Positions 34,875-43,559 of a DNA stretch of 55,078 nucleotides are shown here, piece by piece. Source of the DNA: Mycobacterium neglectum (lineage in GTDB: Bacteria > Actinomycetota > Actinomycetes > Mycobacteriales > Mycobacteriaceae). Within the stretch, counting starts at the first letter, position 1, and each line of letters begins with the position of its first letter. The stretch lies in assembly GCF_002591975.1 (NCBI RefSeq), contig NZ_NVQE01000037.1, positions 1 to 55,078 on the forward strand, written 5' to 3'. The position numbers were made by a program, and so were the translations under genes. The notes beneath the pieces were generated by a model. That model saw nothing but the letters and a program-made list of their open reading frames with translations. It was not told where the DNA came from and did not search any database.

Positions 34875-36449
34875 ATGAGTGAAAACACACCCCCCTGGTG
34901 GTCGCACGCGCTCTTTTATCAGGTCTATCCACGGTCGTTCTTCGACAACAACGGCGACGGTCTCGGCGACCTCGACGGTGTGACCGTCAAGCTCGACTAC
35001 CTCAAGGCGCTCGGCGTCGACGCGATCTGGCTCAACCCGGTCATGGTGTCGCCGATGGCCGACAACGGCTACGACGTGGCGGATCCCCGCGATGTCGACC
35101 CGATGTTCGGTGGCATCGATGCGCTGGACCGGCTGACGGAGGCCGCTCACGACGCAGGCATCAAGGTGACGATGGACTTGGTGCCCAACCACACCAGTTC
35201 GGCACATCCCTGGTTTCAGGCCGCCCTGGCCGCCGGCCCCGGCAGCGATCAGCGTGAGCGCTACATCTTCCGCGACGGCACCGGCCCCGGCGGCGTGCAT
35301 CCACCGAACAACTGGGTGTCGATATTCGGCGGGCCCGCGTGGACGCGCGTCGTCGAGCCCGACGGCAATCCCGGGCAGTGGTATCTGCACATCTTCGACG
35401 CCGAACAGCCGGATCTGAATTGGGACAACCCCGAGGTCTTCGAGGATCTCGAGAAGACGCTGCGGTTCTGGCTGGAACGCGGCATCGACGGGTTCCGCAT
35501 CGACGTTGCACACGGCATGGCCAAGCCTCCAGGGCTACCGGATATGAAGGTCATCGAGGCCGAGGTGTTGCTGGCCGATATGGACGACGACCCGCGCTTC
35601 AACAACGACGGCGTGCACGACATTCATCGCCAGATTCGCACCGTGTTCAACGACTATCAGCACGCCGTCGCGATCGGCGAGGTGTGGGTATACGACAACG
35701 ATCAGTTCGCCGCCTACGTGCGACCCGACGAGTTGCATCTCGCCTTCAACTTCCGGCTGCTGCGAGCCGATTTCGATGCCGCCGACATCCGCGGTGCGAT
35801 CGAGAACTCAATGACCGCGGCGCACATCGCGGATGCGACACCGAGCTGGACGCTGGCCAATCACGACGTCGACCGTGAGCCGACTCGCTACGGCGGCGGA
35901 GCCATCGGACTGAATCGCGCAAGGGCGATGACGTTGGCGATGCTCGCACTGCCCGGCGCGGTCTTCATCTACAACGGTGAAGAGCTGGGCCTGCCGAACG
36001 TCGATCTGCCGGACGAAGCGCTGCGCGATCCGGTGTGGGAGCGCTCGGGGCACACCCGGCGTGGACGTGACGCCAGCCGGGTTCCCGTGCCGTGGGAGGG
36101 CGAGGCGCCGCCGTTCGGCTTCTCGGCCAATCCCGACACCTGGCTACCGCTGCCCGCCGACTGGGCGGCGTTGACGGTGGAGAAGCAGCTCGGCGATCCG
36201 GCTTCGACCCTCGAGTTCTACCGGCTGGCGATCGAATTGCGTCGTGACCGAAGCGAATTCGACGGCGCGACCATCGAATGGCTCGACTCCCCCGCCCACA
36301 CGCTGGCTTTCCGGCGAAGCGGCGGATTGGTGTGCGTGCTCAATGCGGGTGCTGACGCGATAGCGCTGCCCGACGGCGAAGTACTCCTGTCCAGCGCCGA
36401 ACTGGTCGATGGCGAGCTGCCGCCGGACGCCGCCGCCTGGCTGGTCTAG
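34875..36449 (+). CDS. aglA: GH13 alpha-glucosidase
   Basis: A 524-aa glycoside hydrolase family 13 protein (oligo-1,6-glucosidase/alpha-glucosidase subfamily). Conserved regions are DLVPNHTS, the nucleophile aspartate in GFRIDVAHG, the acid glutamate in IGEVW and the transition-state aspartate in NHDVDR; QPDLNWDNPEV also fits the alpha-1,4/1,6-glucosidases. It releases glucose from short glucans or related oligosaccharides. No signal peptide is present, so it acts in the cytoplasm. ATG 34875 is used; TTG 34866 is a poorer alternative. Confidence 0.95.
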   Translation: MSENTPPWWSHALFYQVYPRSFFDNNGDGLGDLDGVTVKLDYLKALGVDAIWLNPVMVSPMADNGYDVADPRDVDPMFGGIDALDRLTEAAHDAGIKVTMDLVPNHTSSAHPWFQAALAAGPGSDQRERYIFRDGTGPGGVHPPNNWVSIFGGPAWTRVVEPDGNPGQWYLHIFDAEQPDLNWDNPEVFEDLEKTLRFWLERGIDGFRIDVAHGMAKPPGLPDMKVIEAEVLLADMDDDPRFNNDGVHDIHRQIRTVFNDYQHAVAIGEVWVYDNDQFAAYVRPDELHLAFNFRLLRADFDAADIRGAIENSMTAAHIADATPSWTLANHDVDREPTRYGGGAIGLNRARAMTLAMLALPGAVFIYNGEELGLPNVDLPDEALRDPVWERSGHTRRGRDASRVPVPWEGEAPPFGFSANPDTWLPLPADWAALTVEKQLGDPASTLEFYRLAIELRRDRSEFDGATIEWLDSPAHTLAFRRSGGLVCVLNAGADAIALPDGEVLLSSAELVDGELPPDAAAWLV

Positions 36450-36455
36450 TCCTTG

Positions 36456-36467
36456 CGCGAGCGTGCG
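36456..36467 (+). repeat. CGCGAGnGTGCG motif, copy 2
   Basis: CGCGAGCGTGCG lies 7 bp after the aglA stop and 9 bp outside the left inverted repeat of the DUF559 cassette. See copies at 32442 and 37461. Confidence 0.5.
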
Positions 36468-36476
36468 GCCTCAATT

Positions 36477-36499
36477 GTGCGCCTAGGGCTGTGGTTTCA
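36477..36499 (+). repeat. Left 23-bp inverted repeat flanking the DUF559 gene
   Basis: This 23-mer (GTGCG, CC, TAGGGCTGTG, G, TTTCA) matches the reverse complement of 37443-37465 at 20 of 23 positions. The two copies bracket the gene at 36575-37438 and point inwards like the ends of a mobile cassette. Confidence 0.6.
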
Positions 36500-36516
36500 C
36501 ACTTATCCACAGCCCT
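36485..36516. terminator. 10-bp perfect stem-loop after aglA
   Basis: AGGGCTGTGG (36485-36494) and CCACAGCCCT (36507-36516) form a perfect 10-bp stem with a 12-nt loop. It follows the aglA stop by 35 bp and lies before the DUF559 start, so it could end aglA transcription or act as a regulatory hairpin. Its left arm lies within the inverted repeat. Confidence 0.5.
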
Positions 36517-36574
36517 GTACGCAATAACGGCGATCCGAGCCGTAATTGTCGGCATCGAGCGCAAGCATCACGGC

Positions 36575-37438
36575 ATGCGCGAGGTGTTCATCGGCAGTGA
36601 GTCCCTGGCTAGCGGTGAGCTGACCCGCGGCAGGCTGAGGTGGAACTATCGCGCGATGTTCCCCGACGTGTATGCAGAGAAAGGGCTCGCACCATCGCTT
36701 CACCTCAACACAGTCGGGGCGTGGGTATGGTCGCGCGGCGCGGCCGTGATCACGGGCCGGGCCGCCGCTGCGCTCCACGGCGCACTCTGGATCGCCGCGG
36801 ACGCACCCGTCGAGATGATCGGACCCATGCCTCGCGCACCGAAAGGCATTGTCGTGCGACGAGAACGGATCGAAGCCGACGAAGTCGTCGAACGGGACGG
36901 ACTTCTCGTGACAACACCTCAGCGGACGGCCTTCGACCTCGCCAGGCACTTGCCTCGCGATGCGGCGGTCATACACCTGGATGCGCTCGCACGGGCCACT
37001 GATGTGAAAGCCGCAGATGTCTTGCTGTTGGCCGAGCGATATCCGAGGGCTCGTGGACTGCCTCGTTCGAGCATCGCTCTCGACTTGATGGACGGTGGCG
37101 GACACTCACCCAGGGAAACCTGGTTGCGCCTGCAGCTGATCGACGCCGGATTCCCCAGACCACGAACGCAGATTCGGGTCACCGACGGCTTCCGCCAGGC
37201 ATTCATCGATATGGGCTACGACGAGCCCATGGTCGGACTCGACTACGACGGCCGCCAACACCTCACCGACCGCAAGCAATACGTGCATGACATCGGGCGT
37301 GCTGACCTCATCGACCGCCAAGGCTGGATCGACATCCACGTGGTCGCCGAGCACAGCAGGCGATACATCGTCCACCGTGTCGCGGAGGCATTCGCCCGTC
37401 GCGGCTATCGCCCAAGATTGCGCAGAGGGTCGCGGTAA
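36575..37438 (+). CDS. DUF559/AbiEi-like endonuclease-domain protein
   Basis: A 287-aa protein. The N-terminal half has an AbiEi-type layout, with GVGAWVW-like VGAWVWSRGAAVITGRAAAALHG and TTPQRTAFDLARHLP. The C-terminal half is a DUF559/Vsr-like nuclease fold, with PRTQIRVTDGF, then MVGLDYDGRQHL, then GWIDIHV. Such genes occur in multiple copies in mycobacteria and are thought to be orphan toxin- or restriction-related; activity is unproven. ATG 36575 is used since the longer GTG start at 36491 would lie in the inverted repeat. The gene is bracketed by that repeat, consistent with acquisition as a cassette. Confidence 0.8.
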   Translation: MREVFIGSESLASGELTRGRLRWNYRAMFPDVYAEKGLAPSLHLNTVGAWVWSRGAAVITGRAAAALHGALWIAADAPVEMIGPMPRAPKGIVVRRERIEADEVVERDGLLVTTPQRTAFDLARHLPRDAAVIHLDALARATDVKAADVLLLAERYPRARGLPRSSIALDLMDGGGHSPRETWLRLQLIDAGFPRPRTQIRVTDGFRQAFIDMGYDEPMVGLDYDGRQHLTDRKQYVHDIGRADLIDRQGWIDIHVVAEHSRRYIVHRVAEAFARRGYRPRLRRGSR

Positions 37439-37442
37439 GGCC

Positions 37443-37465
37443 TGAAATCACAGCCCTACACGCAC
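37443..37465 (-). repeat. Right 23-bp inverted repeat flanking the DUF559 gene
   Basis: The reverse complement matches 36477-36499 with three mismatches. It starts 5 bp after the DUF559 stop and ends overlapping a third, inverted CGCGAGnGTGCG motif. Confidence 0.6.
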
Positions 37466-37472
37466 TCTCGCG
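37461..37472 (-). repeat. CGCGAGnGTGCG motif, copy 3 (inverted)
   Basis: The minus strand reads CGCGAGAGTGCG, continuous with the right inverted repeat. With copy 2 it forms an outer frame to the cassette. Confidence 0.5.
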
Positions 37473-37483
37473 ACTACACGTCC

Positions 37484-38143
37484 CTACCGCAGCACCAGGG
37501 CGGGGTCACCGCGCCGCCGGTAGACCGAGCCGAAGCGCGCGTCGATACGCAGCCACGCCGGAAGAGCGCGCACGCGAACGATCTCGTCGGCGCCGACGGC
37601 TTCACCGGACTGCGGCAGGAAACCCATTGCCGTCAAGGCGAATACACATCGCATCGGTATCCCGACGCTGGCGTCACCGGCGCTGACCGCTACCACCTCC
37701 TGGTCCAGCAGCGACGCCGGCGGGCCGTGCGAGCTCGAATGTTCTTTGGCGAGGGCGATTCCGCGCTGGGCCAGATCGAGCATGACACCGGCAGGCACAT
37801 CGTCGAGGTGCTCGAATCCCGACTCGGGCGGCAGGGCGCCTCGCCACGCCGAATCCATCGCGAAGCCGGTCTCGACGTATCCGCTGGAATCCATGGCCGT
37901 CAACCCGGTGGCCAGCGCATCGGCGCCCGCGGACAGGTCGACGGGCTTGACCCGCCCACCCACGACACGACTGGCCAACACGTCGAACCCGGTGGACACC
38001 CATGCCGTGAGCTGGCCATCCCCGCGCTCGCGCAACCGGATCACCGCAGCGTCGTCCAACCGCAACGCCCGGTCTACGAATGTTGCGAGGTCTTCGCGAT
38101 TTGTGGAGTCGTTCAGCCAGATACCGCGCTCAGGTTCAGTCAT
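37484..38143 (-). CDS. Conserved hypothetical protein (Rv2474c type)
   Basis: A 219-aa cytoplasmic protein without recognised domain. It contains an ESX-associated-like general layout of alternating strands and helices, with DDAAVIRLRERGDGQLTAWVSTGFDVLASRVV and a basic C-terminus RIDARFGSVYRRRGDPALVLR. ATG 38143 overlaps the thioesterase stop (ATGA), so it is coupled to that gene; the frame opens three codons earlier at a GTG. The same neighbour order occurs in M. tuberculosis. Function unknown. Confidence 0.82.
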   Translation of the reverse strand: MTEPERGIWLNDSTNREDLATFVDRALRLDDAAVIRLRERGDGQLTAWVSTGFDVLASRVVGGRVKPVDLSAGADALATGLTAMDSSGYVETGFAMDSAWRGALPPESGFEHLDDVPAGVMLDLAQRGIALAKEHSSSHGPPASLLDQEVVAVSAGDASVGIPMRCVFALTAMGFLPQSGEAVGADEIVRVRALPAWLRIDARFGSVYRRRGDPALVLR

Positions 38144-38583
38144 CTCGTCCACTGCTGCAGGTAAGCGCGTTGGCTCTCTGAAAGCCGGTGCAGTCGTTGC
38201 TCCTTGATGTGCACTGCGGCCAGTTGCGTGTCAGCGATCACCGCGGGCTTTGACTCGCGTGGCGCACCCACCGACCGCACTTCGTATCCGATGGTGAAGT
38301 CGACGGACCGCACGCGCTTCGACCACATCGTCACCTGCAACGGCGAGTCGATGAGACGCAACTGCGCCTTATAGGTGATGTTCACGTCCGCGATGAGCAA
38401 CCCGATCGTTTCGATTTCGGGGCCGAACGGCTCACGCAGAAAAGGGATCCGGGCTTCCTCGAGGAGGGTGACCATCGTGGCGTGGTTGATGTGCTGATAC
38501 ATGTCGATGTCCGACCAGCGGACGTGCACCGGCGCAACGAAGCCCGCGCTGGCCGCACTTCGCTGACGCTCATCGCCAGTCAC
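38140..38583 (-). CDS. Acyl-CoA thioesterase, 4HBT hotdog fold (Rv2475c type)
   Basis: A 147-aa single hotdog-domain protein. VRWSDIDMYQHINHATMVTLLEEAR is the 4-hydroxybenzoyl-CoA thioesterase signature, with the active-site aspartate in SDIDMYQH. It likely hydrolyses acyl-CoA thioesters of unknown chain. The frame extends far upstream, but GTG 38583 overlaps the gdh stop by 4 bp (GTGA) and gives family length. It is coupled downstream to the Rv2474c-type gene. Confidence 0.92.
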   Translation of the reverse strand: MTGDERQRSAASAGFVAPVHVRWSDIDMYQHINHATMVTLLEEARIPFLREPFGPEIETIGLLIADVNITYKAQLRLIDSPLQVTMWSKRVRSVDFTIGYEVRSVGAPRESKPAVIADTQLAAVHIKEQRLHRLSESQRAYLQQWTR

Positions 38584-41500
38584 CCAGAAGTCCCCGTTCC
38601 ACTGGTCCGTGTCATGCTGCGAATCTGGCGTGCCGCCACCGACAGGGTGGCCAGATCCAGGTCGCCGCCCTCGTAGATCTCGGCGAGCGTCCGTCGCGCA
38701 CGGGCGACTCGGGAGCTGTTGGTCAACTCCCACTCGGCGATCTTCTCGACGCCGTTCTCGTCGGGCTCACCAACTGCGAGGACGTCGAAGCACAGCGCCC
38801 GCAATGATCCATAGATGTCGTCGCGGATCGCCAGGCGCGCCAACGAATGCCAGCGGTCATCGCGCTCCAGGCGCGACACCGCGGTAAGCAGGCTGTCGGT
38901 GTTGAAGTGATCCATCAGCGCAAAGTAGGTGTCGGCGACCTCGGCCGTGTCGCGGTCCACTATGTCGGCGATGTCGATGACGTCCAGCAGGCTGTACTGG
39001 TACAGCCCGGTCGCGACCATGTACGCCAAGTCATCCGATACGCCGTGGGAGGCGAACTCGCCGGCCTCCTTGGCGACGATTGCCTTGTCGTCGCCACGTA
39101 GCCACTCCGACATACGCGGCGTCAGCGCGGCAACCTTGGCTGCGAACCGGTTGGTCTCGGCGCCGACCGCAAGCGGTTGTGGCCGGTAGTTGAGCAGCCA
39201 GCGTCCGGCACGATCGATGAGCCGACGCAGATCGAGCGTCATCCGATCGGATACGGCGACCGACACCCCGTTGTCGCTAGCCGCGCGAATCTGGCGCAAC
39301 ACCTCTCCGATCCGGAAGATGGCGTCGGTCGCCGCGTAGCTGCGGACCGCGTCCACCGGCCCCACACCGACGTCCTCGGTGACACGGTAGGCGTAGCTGA
39401 TGCCTGCGGTGTCGACGAGGTCGTTGACCAGCATCGTGGTGACGATTTCCCGGCGCAACTGGTGCGAGCGGATGTCGGTGCTGAATTGTTCACGAAGCCT
39501 GACCGGGAAGTACGTCGGCAGTCGCGACGCGAACGCCTCCTGGTCGGGCAGGTCGCTGGCCAGCACATCGTCCTTGAGGGCGAGCTTGACGTGAGCCATC
39601 AGCGTCGCGAGTTCCGGTGAGGTCAAACCGATTCCGATCTCGGTGCGGCGTCCGATCTCCTTCTCGGACGGCAGCGCCTCGAGTTCCCGGTTCAAGCCGC
39701 GATCCTGGGCGAAATCCTTGATCATCCGCGCGTGCACGTTCAGCAGGCTTGCCGCGTTCGCGCGACTTGTGCCGAGCAGGTCGTTCTGATCGACGTTGTC
39801 CTCGAGCACCAGATGCCCGACCTCGTCGGTCATCGACAACAGCAATTCGGTGCGGTCCTCGGGCCTGACCTTGCCCGCGGTGACGAGTGAATCAATCAGG
39901 ATCTTGATGTTGACCTCGTGGTCTGAGCAATCAACGCCCGCCGAGTTGTCCAGCGCGTCGGTGTTGATCCGGCCACCGGCAAGATCGAATTCGACGCGCC
40001 CCAGCGAGGTGACGCCAAGGTTTCCGCCTTCGCCGACCACCCTGGCGCGCACCTGATTACCGTTGACGCGCACCGGATCGTTGGCGCGGTCACCGACGTC
40101 GGCGTCGGACTCACTCTCGGCCTTGATGTAGGTGCCGATACCGCCGTTGAACAGCAGATCCGCCGGGGCCTTCAGGATTGCCTTCATCAGGGCGGGCGGT
40201 GTGAGTTCCTCGACACCGTCCTCGATTCCGAGTGCGGCGCGGGCCTGCGCGCTGATCGGGATCGCCTTCTGTTCCCTGCTGTAGACACCGCCGCCCCCGC
40301 TGATCAGCGAGGTGTCGTAGTCCTCCCAGCTGGACCGCGGAAGTTCGAAGAGGCGCTTGCGCTCGTCCCACGACGTCGCCGCCTCGGGATCGGGATCGAT
40401 GAAGATGTGCCGGTGGTCGAACGCCGCGAGCAGCCGAATGTGCTTGGACAGCAGCATCCCATTGCCGAACACGTCGCCGGACATGTCCCCGACACCGACG
40501 ACGGTGAAGTCCTCGGACTGAGTATCGACGCCCATCTCCCGAAAGTGGCGTTTGACGGACTCCCACGCACCCTTGGCGGTGATCCCCATCGCCTTGTGGT
40601 CGTAGCCCACCGATCCGCCTGACGCGAAGGCGTCGCCGAGCCAGAAGCCGTAGGACAGCGCCACCTCGTTGGCGATGTCGGAGAATGTCGCGGTCCCCTT
40701 GTCCGCCGCAACCACCAGGTACGCGTCGTCGCCGTCGCGCCGGACCACGTCGGGCGGTGTCACCACGTCACCGGTCGCCTTGTCGACGTTGTCGGTCACG
40801 TCGAGCAACCCCGAGATGAAGAGCCGGTAACAGGCCACGCCCTCGGTGCGCTGAGCGTCCCGGTCGGTTGCGGCATCGCCCGACGGCGATGGCGGGTTCT
40901 TCACCACGAAACCGCCCTTCGCGCCGACCGGCACGATGACGGCGTTCTTCACCGCCTGCGCCTTGACGAGCCCGAGGACCTCGGTGCGGAAGTCCTCCTT
41001 GCGGTCCGACCAGCGCAGGCCGCCGCGAGCGACATGCCCGAATCGCAGGTGTACACCCTCGACCCGAGGTGAGTACACGAAGATCTCGAATCGGGGCCGC
41101 GGCAGCGGAAGTTCTTCGATCAGACCGGGATTGAGCTTGAAGGACAGAACGTTCTGCGCACGAGCGGACTCCTGCCGCGAGACGAAATAGTTGGTGCGCA
41201 ACGTCGCCTGAATCATCGAAGCGAATGCGCGCAGGACGCGGTCGGTGTCCAAGCTGACCAGCGCGTCGATGTCGGCGGCGACGGCCGCGGCGGCAGCCTG
41301 GGCGTCACGGCGTCTCGGTTCGTCACCGGTCGGAGTTGTCGGCCAGAACAAGGCCTCGAACAATTCGACCAATGACCGTGCCGTTGCGGCATTGTCGTTG
41401 ATCACGGTCTCGATATGTGACTGGCTGTACGGGAACCCCGCCTGGCGCAGATACTTCGCGTAGCTGCGCAGAACCGCGACTTGCTGCCAGGTGAGACCGG

Positions 41501-43466
41501 CTCGCAGGACGAGCTCGTTGAACCGATCGATCTCGGCGCGGCCGTGCCAGATTGCGGTCACCGCATCGGCGAAACGCGCCTCGGCGGCCTCGCGTTCCGG
41601 ACCCGGTGGCACATCTGGGATCGACTTGTGGGGTGAGATCTTGAACTGATAAATCCAGACCTGCAGCCCATCGGGCCGGGTCACCGTAAACGGCCGTTCC
41701 TCGAGTACCAGGACGCCCATCGACTGCAGCATCGGCAGTAGGTCGCTCAGCGAGGCCGAGCGTCCGCCCAGGTAAAGGGTTAGCTGCGCGATGCCGTCGC
41801 TGGCGGTGACCAGGACGGGCTTGATCGAATCATCCTGCAGCTCTTCAATGATGGCGATGTCGTTGATTGCGCCTGCCGGCTCGACCGCTTCCTTGTAGAA
41901 GTCGGTGAAGGCTGTCGCGTAGTGCTCGGCCTTGGACTGCTCGATGGACCCGCTTTTGGCGGCACCGGTCAGCCGGTCTCCCCAGGTGCGGGCCGCTTCG
42001 GTGAGCAGATGCTGGATACGGGTTTCGTTCTTCAGCGATGTGTCGAGGTTCGCCGGACGCGAGCCGCCGGGCATACGTACTGTGAAATGCACTACTGCCC
42101 AGGGTGATTCGCTGACACGTGCCGTGTATTCGATGCTCACCCCGCCGAGTTCGGAGACCAGGATCTCCTGCATCTCCAGCCGGACGGCGGTGGTGTAGCG
42201 ATCACGGGGCAGATAGACAAGACACGAAACGAAGTGCGCGAGCGAATCAGCTCGCATGAACAGCAACGTGCGCCGTCGAGAGCCTAGGTCGACGACCGCC
42301 TTGGCCATGTCGAGAAGTTCCTGGGCGGACAGCGCGAACAGTTCCGAACGCGGAATGGTCTGGATGATGTCGAGCAGCAACTGCCCGGGATGGCTCGGAT
42401 CGCGCTGCGCCAACGCCAAGGCCTCTCGCACGCGCCCTGAAATCAGCGGTATTTCAAGCACATTGGCATTGGTGGCTGCGACGGTGAACAGACCGACGAA
42501 GCGGTGTTCGATGGCCACGTCGCCCGATTGTTCTCGCACCACGACGATGTAGGGATACGCACCGTAGCGGAGATAGCTCGGGATCGTGGCCTGAGCCAGC
42601 ACGAGCAGATCGCTGCTGTGAGTCAGCTGCGGCAGCACGTCCTGGCGTAGCCGGAGTACGCCGAGCCGGCTGGCCAGGTCGACAGAAGAACGTCCGTCGC
42701 TGACCGCGCAGCGCTGGTACCCCAGCAGTATGAAGTGGCCGTCGGCGAGCCAACGCAGGAGCGCTGCGACGTCCTTGCGGTCACGTCCGGAGAAACGGCC
42801 TCCGGGATCGTTGTCGAGTTCCTGGGACAGCCCGCGCAATGTGGCTGCCATCCCAGTGGAGTCGATCGCGACCTGACGCGCGTCGGCCAGCACACCGGGC
42901 AGCTGCTGCGCGACCTCCGCGAGCCCCTTGCTGTCAGTCGCCTGCGCGAGCTGGATGTGGATCCAGCATTCGTCGACACCTTCGCGGGACGCTCCGACAT
43001 CGGCGGGCGGCCGCATGTCCAGCAGTTCGCCTGAGGGACTGCGACGCACCCGAAAGACGGGGTTCATGATCGCCGAATACGACACGCCGTACCGGTGCAG
43101 CAGTACCGTCACCGAGTCCATCACCATCGGGGTGTAGTCGGTGACGATCTGCATCGCCGGGCCGAAACCTGCGGGATCGTCGGCGCCGTACACCGCGACA
43201 CGGGTCTCGCCGACCGCCCGGAGCCGGCCCAGTCGATGATGCGCGGTCACCAGACCCGGACCCATCATCTGCCGCGACGTCATGTCCACCGGCAGGGTTA
43301 CCGACGCGTCGGCGGCAGGTGCGTCGTGTGGGCCGCGGTACGTATCGAGATAGGCATGCGCAAGCCGCGCGATCTGCTCCGGGCTCAGCGCCTGAGGCGC
43401 TCCAGCTCCGGAGCCACCGGAACCAGGGTCAGCTGGTCTCCCGACGGCTCCCGGATTCACCGACAT
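38580..43466 (-). CDS. gdh: NAD-dependent glutamate dehydrogenase, large 180-kDa type
   Basis: A 1628-aa enzyme of the very large L-GDH class, close to the 1624 aa of M. tuberculosis Rv2476c. The N-terminal third is the regulatory ACT-like region; the dehydrogenase core lies around residues 800-1200, with RGGLRWSDRKEDFRTEVLGL, the catalytic lysine region VPVGAKGGFVVKNP and VVGVGDMSGDVFGNGML. It deaminates glutamate to 2-oxoglutarate with NAD and in mycobacteria is controlled by the inhibitor GarA. It leads a three-gene overlapping unit with the thioesterase and the Rv2474c-type gene. Confidence 0.97.
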   Translation of the reverse strand: MSVNPGAVGRPADPGSGGSGAGAPQALSPEQIARLAHAYLDTYRGPHDAPAADASVTLPVDMTSRQMMGPGLVTAHHRLGRLRAVGETRVAVYGADDPAGFGPAMQIVTDYTPMVMDSVTVLLHRYGVSYSAIMNPVFRVRRSPSGELLDMRPPADVGASREGVDECWIHIQLAQATDSKGLAEVAQQLPGVLADARQVAIDSTGMAATLRGLSQELDNDPGGRFSGRDRKDVAALLRWLADGHFILLGYQRCAVSDGRSSVDLASRLGVLRLRQDVLPQLTHSSDLLVLAQATIPSYLRYGAYPYIVVVREQSGDVAIEHRFVGLFTVAATNANVLEIPLISGRVREALALAQRDPSHPGQLLLDIIQTIPRSELFALSAQELLDMAKAVVDLGSRRRTLLFMRADSLAHFVSCLVYLPRDRYTTAVRLEMQEILVSELGGVSIEYTARVSESPWAVVHFTVRMPGGSRPANLDTSLKNETRIQHLLTEAARTWGDRLTGAAKSGSIEQSKAEHYATAFTDFYKEAVEPAGAINDIAIIEELQDDSIKPVLVTASDGIAQLTLYLGGRSASLSDLLPMLQSMGVLVLEERPFTVTRPDGLQVWIYQFKISPHKSIPDVPPGPEREAAEARFADAVTAIWHGRAEIDRFNELVLRAGLTWQQVAVLRSYAKYLRQAGFPYSQSHIETVINDNAATARSLVELFEALFWPTTPTGDEPRRRDAQAAAAAVAADIDALVSLDTDRVLRAFASMIQATLRTNYFVSRQESARAQNVLSFKLNPGLIEELPLPRPRFEIFVYSPRVEGVHLRFGHVARGGLRWSDRKEDFRTEVLGLVKAQAVKNAVIVPVGAKGGFVVKNPPSPSGDAATDRDAQRTEGVACYRLFISGLLDVTDNVDKATGDVVTPPDVVRRDGDDAYLVVAADKGTATFSDIANEVALSYGFWLGDAFASGGSVGYDHKAMGITAKGAWESVKRHFREMGVDTQSEDFTVVGVGDMSGDVFGNGMLLSKHIRLLAAFDHRHIFIDPDPEAATSWDERKRLFELPRSSWEDYDTSLISGGGGVYSREQKAIPISAQARAALGIEDGVEELTPPALMKAILKAPADLLFNGGIGTYIKAESESDADVGDRANDPVRVNGNQVRARVVGEGGNLGVTSLGRVEFDLAGGRINTDALDNSAGVDCSDHEVNIKILIDSLVTAGKVRPEDRTELLLSMTDEVGHLVLEDNVDQNDLLGTSRANAASLLNVHARMIKDFAQDRGLNRELEALPSEKEIGRRTEIGIGLTSPELATLMAHVKLALKDDVLASDLPDQEAFASRLPTYFPVRLREQFSTDIRSHQLRREIVTTMLVNDLVDTAGISYAYRVTEDVGVGPVDAVRSYAATDAIFRIGEVLRQIRAASDNGVSVAVSDRMTLDLRRLIDRAGRWLLNYRPQPLAVGAETNRFAAKVAALTPRMSEWLRGDDKAIVAKEAGEFASHGVSDDLAYMVATGLYQYSLLDVIDIADIVDRDTAEVADTYFALMDHFNTDSLLTAVSRLERDDRWHSLARLAIRDDIYGSLRALCFDVLAVGEPDENGVEKIAEWELTNSSRVARARRTLAEIYEGGDLDLATLSVAARQIRSMTRTSGTGTSG

Positions 43467-43559
43467 GCCACGCTCCTCGCCTGTCCCCGCGGACCGCCCG
43501 CCGTTGGATGTCGCCGCCAGCCCGATGAGCAGGCGACGCAGTGGTCCGCACGATGGACA

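Noticed and set aside
36503..36511. TTATCCACA, identical to the E. coli DnaA-box consensus
   Set aside because: A single 9-mer is expected by chance in a window of this size. It is part of a stem-loop, and no cluster of boxes or AT-rich stretch is near.
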